Positions 7,323-12,024 of a stretch of 12,024 nt of DNA are shown here, one piece after another (positions within the stretch are counted from its first letter, which is position 1; every line of letters begins with the position of its first letter). This stretch comes from Cephalothrix spiralis (Eukaryota > Nemertea > Palaeonemertea > Archinemertea > Cephalotrichidae): contig JAUCNG010334401.1 in NCBI GenBank assembly GCA_032353305.1, positions 1 to 12,024 of the forward strand. The letters run 5' to 3'. The position numbers were made by a program, and so were the translations under genes. The notes beneath the pieces were generated by a model, which was not told the origin of the DNA, searched no databases, and saw only the letters and a list, made by a program, of their open reading frames with translations.

Positions 7323-8234
7323 GGTTTAACACGTTCTAAAATAGCAATCCGTCGACGACAGACCCCAAAAACGGGGCCATCGATGGCGTCGATTTAACCC
7401 TATACGACCCACATATATTGCTGTTATGGAGAGAAAACTATCAGCGAATCAGTTTACGGTTTCAAACATCATAGATTAATATAGCCCACGCACTGCCAAC
7501 CTTCTAAAAACTAACATCTTTTAGATCGTGATTAATGGCAAATTTTCATGTTGGCAATAAGGAGAGTGTGTTGAAAAAAACGTCAGTGTTTTTATGGCGT
7601 AAAAGTAATATTATGCCGGATTTATAGCATTCACATGACATTAAGACAAATGTTCTGAGATTTTGTGAATGTAGATATAGTATTTCTTTCAAATACTTCA
7701 ATACAGGGGTAACTTCAACTTTTTAAAAACCAAATTTCCATAACATTTCCAGAACTTTAAAGGTCTAAAGTCGCGTCTTCTTTTACAACCGCCCAATAAC
7801 CAGTCGCGCCAAATAATTGTGCCCGGATCACATTTCATAACATAACTAAAAACAGCACAAAACGGATCATATTCTATCTATTCTCATACTACTCTTCTTT
7901 AGTAACAGTAAATTAATCCGCATTTTATTTACTTTATTTGCTGGCGTCATCTTATTGATTCTCGACGAATACCGAAGGCTGATTTTCCTGGAATTCAGGC
8001 AACGTGTGTTATGGGGTGGTTTTGCGTGCTTTTAGAGGTCTAGAAAATTGAAGATTTGGATGTAAATGGATTTTGACTGTTTTTCTTCTTTTTGTGCTGA
8101 GGAGATCATTTTGCGGCCAATAAACTTCAGTTCATCGAATTTGGTTTTGTATAAAAATTTAGGGAAATCAGGAAAAATAACGGTCCTCTATTAACCCCTG
8201 TTTCTTTTAATTCCAGTTTTAATCTTATACTTAC
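7323..8234. other. Non-coding DNA, probably intron
   Basis: No gene, RNA or repeat recognised. If the exon at 8235-8403 is real, this stretch lies in the intron downstream of it on the minus strand. I searched it for a tryptophan-containing continuation of the C2 domain, as expected from the family, and found none. A perfect 12-base palindrome GCCATCGATGGC lies near 7376. Confidence 0.5.
8229..8234 (-). other. Splice donor GTAAGT of the C2-domain exon
   Basis: On the minus strand the exon ends ...TTAGAT and is followed by GTAAGTATAAG, a perfect match to the U2 donor consensus, at the point where protein similarity stops. Phase 0. Confidence 0.8.
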
Positions 8235-8403
8235 ATCTAATCGTAAATTAACACATCCTAAAAAGTCATCTACATTTTCACTATGGCTTGTTCTTGCAGA
8301 CTGAGCTATTTGCTTGAAAACCCTTCCTAATCCCTTGAAGCCCTGTACTTCGTTAAGTTTCTTTGCAGCGTCGAATACTGAGGTTTCATCATCATCATGG
8401 TCC
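8235..8403 (-). CDS. BAIAP3-like: Single exon of a BAIAP3/Munc13-4-like protein (first C2 domain)
   Basis: The exon encodes 56 complete codons, starting [19 protein letters not shown] and ending [12 protein letters not shown]. Seen directly: an acidic DxDDD cluster, a basic amphipathic stretch ([16 protein letters not shown], residues 22-37), and a DDFLG strand. Family knowledge: Munc13-type C2 domains carry a calcium-binding loop of the form WDxDDD, an inserted helix, then DDFLG. The long KKLNEV/GFKGLGR insertion is characteristic of the BAIAP3 and UNC13D (Munc13-4) branch, which act in calcium-dependent vesicle priming and exocytosis at membranes. The exon is 169 bp: the first base completes a codon (TG|G would give the expected Trp), so the upstream intron is phase 2, and the downstream one is phase 0. 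No neighbouring exons are visible within about 8 kb downstream or 3.6 kb upstream. BAIAP3 and UNC13D cannot be told apart from this piece, and an isolated pseudo-exon is possible. Confidence 0.82.
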
Positions 8404-8405
8404 CT
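8404..8405 (-). other. Splice acceptor AG of the C2-domain exon
   Basis: On the minus strand ...GAATGTATCTAG precedes GGACCATGATG. The polypyrimidine tract is weak. An alternative AG lies 18 bases upstream (TAATTCAG, at 8422-8423) and would add six residues that do not fit the family. The chosen site restores the Trp-Asp expected in C2 loop 3. Confidence 0.65.
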
Positions 8406-8669
8406 AGATACATTCAAAACACTGAATTATTCATTTAAAGAAAGATTCTCGTTCGAAAAGTCAATTAAGGGATAATGTCTCGAATTACCATTATAAATAT
8501 TCAATACTCTATGTGGTTCATTTAACTAGGGGGAGGGTGTTACGAAAAAGGGTCAAGTTGTCCTTCAATAGGCACAAAAAGTTTCAATTTGGTGCCAAAA
8601 ACCTTAAGATGGCAGCACCCCCATATTAACGAAGTGCCATTTTTCATCTTTGCAATATACATGTATCAG
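8406..8669. other. Non-coding DNA, probably intron
   Basis: AT-rich and without a gene. A short hairpin, GGCAC (8571-8575) with GTGCC (8592-8596), lies near the start of text vaguely similar to the terminal ATGGCGGC region of the foldback at 4410-5512. Confidence 0.45.
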
Positions 8670-8723
8670 CTGGCATGATCATAAAACTATTTGCGCTATC
8701 GTGATCTTTGATGTCGAAAACCC
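8670..8723. repeat. Diverged fragment of the 4410-5512 foldback family
   Basis: TGATCATAAAA at 8676-8686 and GATGTCGAAAACCC ending at 8723 match left-arm text at about 4484-4541 (TGATCATAAAA ... GATTTCGAAAACCCC), with most intervening bases also aligned. It is therefore an older, partial copy of the same family in the same orientation. Confidence 0.6.
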
Positions 8724-8754
8724 TTTACATTTAAGTTTCATATGCATACAGGGA

Positions 8755-9509
8755 GGGGGGGGGGGAGAAAGAATGCAAAAATACTTGTTTTTTTATTTTC
8801 AACCAAAATAATTATAAGGGCGGATTCAAATTTTGACCAATGTCAGGCTTTCATTTAGTATTCAAATTGTGACGTTTCAGTCACGTGACGGATACATTTG
8901 ACAAAGGAAAGCCCTCTGCACTTCGTAAAAATTATCCGAGCAAATCGAACAAAGTATTTTCTAAAGGTCTCGTTATTTGCAGTTGCTGTGGTAGTAGTAT
9001 ACAATCCTTTGACGCCGGCATCAATTACTACTGAGACAAAAACTGAAAAATCATGTCAGCCATGATTATTGAAGCTACATTTCGTAACTTATTCTATTCT
9101 AATGCAACCTGGTAACGTAAAATATGGTAAAAACCAAAATTAGAACATATTGCAAAAACTTAAGGTTTTTATCAAAAATTTGAGACCCTACAGTGATGCG
9201 TGGTGTCATAAGAGTTAAAAAGATGGATAAGTTACGAAATGTAGCTTCAATAAGTAGCTAAAATCGTGGCTAACATGTAAACATTACATGATTTTTCAGT
9301 TTTTGCCTCAGCAGCAATTGATGCCGGCGTCAAAGGATTGCAAACTACTACCACATCAACTGCAAATAACGAGACCTTTCAGAAAATACTTTGTTCGATT
9401 TGCTCGGATAATTTGTAAGACGTGCAGAGGGCTTTACTTTTTCAAATGTATTCGTCACGTGACCGGAAAAATAAAAAAATAAGTATTTTTGCATTCTTTC
9501 TGCCCCCCC
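8755..9509. mobile_element. Second long foldback element with G/C-tract termini
   Basis: The left arm 8755-9092 and right arm 9227-9509 are inverted complements around a spacer of 134 bp. The left end is an 11-base G run then AGAAAGAATGCAAAAATAC; the right end is its complement closing in CCCCCCC. The inner 150 bp of the arms (from GCCCTCTGCAC to AAAAACTGAAAAATCATG) are nearly identical. The left arm has about 85 bp with no counterpart in the right, near 8805-8875. The right arm has extra bases near 9243-9290. Each arm contains GTCACGTGAC. No transposase and no clear target duplication. A short plus-strand frame in the right arm is not supported as a gene. Confidence 0.85.
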
Positions 9510-9722
9510 TTGTATAGTTTTTTATAAGATAAAGTTCAAAATACAGAAAAAATGAGAAAAAACTACTGTAGCTAGAACCTATGCAGATCTATTTGGACTT
9601 AGCGTGAAGAGTAGAGTAGTAATATCAGGTAATGTTTTTAACCTTGACGGTGTGCATGCGTTAAAATGTATGCGTCTAAGTATAGGGGGCGTATAGCAGA
9701 AGTTTCTACTTTGTTTTTCGCG
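9510..9722. other. No feature recognised
   Basis: AT-rich transition between the foldback and the tandem array, without ORF or repeat. Confidence 0.5.
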
Positions 9723-10200
9723 TTAATTAGGTTTCTATTGTTCTAGGGCAGGTATACTAAATAGGGGTATAGCGACGTCGTAGGTATGTCGTATATGGTA
9801 TCTACGTGTGCTGGACAAATATATTAATTAACTTTCTATTGTTCTTATTCATGTTTACTGATTGACCGTATAGGATCATCGTAGGGTGTATATGGTATCC
9901 AAGTGTCGGGCGTGTCGAGGCGGCTTCATTGGTGAAACATACAAAGACATAGTTGTAGACAGATAAGTTAATCAACTTTCTATTGTTGTCCGGCGGTTTT
10001 TCTAAATAATTGATGCTACGAGCGGTTTACATCGGCGGGCGTGGTATCTACGTGTAGGTATTGACGAGTGTTATCGATTAATGTAACATACAAAGTGAAA
10101 TGAATTAAGACAAAGACGTTAATTAGCTTCCTATTGTTCTAGAGTCGATATTCTAATTAGCGTCGTTGTGTAGGTATGATTGACAGTGTACCCATAGTAA
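9723..10200. repeat. Diverged tandem array with TTTCTATTGTTCT motif
   Basis: Four motif copies (TTAAT(T/C)A--TTTCTATTGTT and variants) start at about 9723, 9824, 9967 and 10119, so units are 101, 143 and 152 bp. A second motif, TGGTATCTACGTGT, recurs at 9796 and 10042, with a variant at 9893. A third, AACATACAAAG, recurs near 9937 and 10084. A stray TTTCTATTGTT also occurs near 10664. CTATTGT matches the SOX-type binding core (ACAATAG), which may be coincidence. Confidence 0.65.
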
Positions 10201-10257
10201 CATGCTTAGCGTTGTAATTGATGTGGTGTATATGTACGAAATGAGAATTGCATACCC

Positions 10258-11744
10258 TCATATGTTTAAACAAAGCAACTCGAAACTCTTTAAATGTTGC
10301 TTCAAGTGCATATACTCATTGTCTCTAAGCTTTTTGTCGCTCAACAACATACACCAACTACGCACATACCACTATCACAGACAAACAAAGTCACAACCTT
10401 TGAATAACGAAAAAGAACACGAATTTCTACCGTAACCATTTATTTCGAATCAGTTTAAACTTCTTTTGAACAGGCAACAATCTTTTATCATACTGCATAT
10501 GTCTTGTACCATTACACAGATAAAGTTCACGTGAGTTCATACCAGTAGAAAATCCATCTTATGTCATTTCTACAGTCTTATCTCTACGGTAATACACATA
10601 TTCGCCAATTCGATTCATCTCGTGAATATTCTGTTGCATCAGTTTTGATAGCCTCTAAGTAGTTTCTATTGTTGAAAAGTTCCATGACTGAACGTGTGCG
10701 ATACTGGTGACAGAATGGAACTATACTGCATACAAGTCTCTATATATACACAAACAATGCACATACATTTAGATACGATGGTAAATTTTATTACTTTGAA
10801 TATTATCATCCATGTATACTGCAGGCTTTGTGACGAAGATAAGTCATAATTCCGTAATTCATTATCTTTAAATTTAGCATATTTTTCTTCATGTTCAATA
10901 CAATGCATACGTTTGATATGATCTTTAGTGCATATTTTCTTGCTCATCGTTTAATACACATAGGACATTAATTTTTTACTCCACCATCTCGCAGATTTGA
11001 CAGTTTAGCTCCTCCATTACTACTTACTAACTGATGCCCAACGTATCATTGCGTATTATATACACAAACAATGTCTTATAAACACATACATTCATTACAC
11101 TGATACATAATCTTCACTGTCTTTTTAACCAATACATTCTTTCTTCTTTACTTAGTTTATGTACATTGCTGAGATGCGTAGAAAAATTCAACGATTGAAT
11201 GCTTCTTTTGAAACCGGGTTATAGGGCATGGTATTTTCTTTCTTATATATCTTGTATCTTCTTTACATTCCTTAGTATCTTTCTCGTGTTGTGCATCTTA
11301 CATCATAAAGTCCTATGGGTCAACTATATCGTTCAGCACATATGTTAGTGTAATACACTCTTCTCCTGTACTTCGTAGTACAATGTAGCGTATTATCTAA
11401 CTTCGAACTAACTTCTGCAATCGTACCTTCATCTAACTTGTCTTCAGCATGCATCATTAGCTTAGTTTCTAAGTTGTCATTATTGCTATGTATACGTAAA
11501 GTATCTAACATGTTGGGTACAGCCACTATATTATGATCAGCAAGGAAAAGTATTAACGGTGGCTTCGGTTCGGTATGGTGACTCTTCTTGAAATAAGATA
11601 TGCAACTACCTACCAGTATATTTATGCTAGAACAACACTTCTATACTCTCTCGATAACTCTACAGAATCTAACAGCAAGCAATGTTCGTCATCTGAATCA
11701 ACATCTTCTTGGTTTAATAATCTTTCTTTTTGCTCTATAACACG
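10258..11744 (-). pseudogene. Decayed coding region of unknown family (minus strand)
   Basis: Reading the minus strand gives successive protein-like open stretches in changing frames: 11744-11625 (40 codons, with NQEDVDSDDEH), 11640-11323 (106 codons), 11297-11160 (46 codons, with RYIRKKIPCPITRF), 10947-10666, 10685-10584 (starts MELFNNRNYLEAIK), 10654-10430 (one internal TAA at 10559-10561, contains LLPVQKKFKLIRNKWLR) and 10350-10258. Near 10903-10967 a CPMC and an HIKRMH lie 35 bases apart, one base short of a C2H2 zinc finger. The charged composition and the shared strand argue for lost coding sequence. Each stretch alone could arise by chance. No family was recognised. Consensus sequencing errors or unrecognised introns are alternatives. 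Confidence 0.38.
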
Positions 11745-11824
11745 TTAAATCTTTTCAAGAATTCATAACAAAAACTGATATTGTTTTAAAATAGTGTTGT
11801 TAATGTAGTTACGTACGCATCTTT

Positions 11825-11864
11825 CATTGCCTTTTAAACTCGTACATTGCCTTTTAAACTCGTA
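11825..11864. repeat. 20-bp perfect direct duplication
   Basis: CATTGCCTTTTAAACTCGTA occurs twice head to tail at 11825-11844 and 11845-11864. Confidence 0.95.
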
Positions 11865-11938
11865 CTCTCCTCTAACACATCTATATATTATTTACACGCG
11901 TTCTTCATTCACTCACTGACTAGCATCCATGACAGACT

Positions 11939-11966
11939 TATATATATATATATATATATACACACA
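11939..11966. repeat. (TA)11(CA)3 microsatellite
   Basis: Eleven TA dinucleotides followed by three CA. The remaining sequence to the window end shows no gene. Confidence 0.95.
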
Positions 11967-12024
11967 GACTGCAGCTCATGTGGGGTTTTTCGCAGTATGG
12001 TTTTCAAACCTTATTTATGGGGTT

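Noticed and set aside
9288-9482. 64-codon plus-strand open frame in the right arm of the second foldback
   Set aside because: Lies wholly within an inverted-repeat arm. The matching left arm does not keep the frame, and no domain is recognisable.
10202-10435. 77-codon plus-strand open frame
   Set aside because: Product is low-complexity, and the opposite strand carries the more protein-like reading.

Overview
The window is AT-rich, repeat-dominated nuclear DNA of a multicellular animal, most likely an invertebrate. The evidence is one convincing protein-coding exon, on the minus strand at 8235-8403. It has a consensus splice donor and an in-phase acceptor, and it encodes part of the first C2 domain of a BAIAP3/Munc13-4-type (Munc13 family) protein. 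No other exon of that gene could be found, so most of the window may lie within its introns. A mollusc or other lophotrochozoan would fit, but that is only a guess. No rRNA, CRISPR, bacterial operon or intact transposase was seen.

Layout. 1-1083 and 1900-2982 are two copies of one sequence. They look identical in a by-eye comparison except for two transitions in the first ten bases, and 816 bp of unrelated DNA separates them. Each copy has a GC-rich head of about 150 bp, a perfect 62-bp palindrome, and four copies of a GCCGAGCG(A/T)AAGCGAGGCG core. The same core family returns as a diverged array at 6120-7140, flanked on both sides by CTGTC-rich DNA (5787-5930 and 7150-7322). 3434-3600 is a small imperfect foldback. 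4047-4360 resembles a non-autonomous pogo/Tigger-like element.

4410-5512 is a foldback element with a stem of about 350 bp. Its right arm was interrupted by a 396-bp element (5045-5440) with 39-bp terminal inverted repeats and an exact 9-bp target duplication. The opposite arm preserves the pre-insertion site. Inside that insertion are a minus-strand tRNA-like sequence with A and B boxes (5251-5325) and three 29-bp tandem units. A second long foldback lies at 8755-9509, next to a diverged fragment of the first one.

9723-10200 is a diverged tandem array built on a TTTCTATTGTTCT motif. 10258-11744 carries a series of protein-like open stretches, all on the minus strand and broken by stops and frame changes. 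It is best read as a decayed coding region of unknown family, with a possible zinc-finger remnant. The right end holds a 20-bp duplication and a (TA)11(CA)3 microsatellite.

The parts do not work together as a pathway. The window records layered insertion, duplication and decay around one surviving exon. All repeat comparisons were made by eye.
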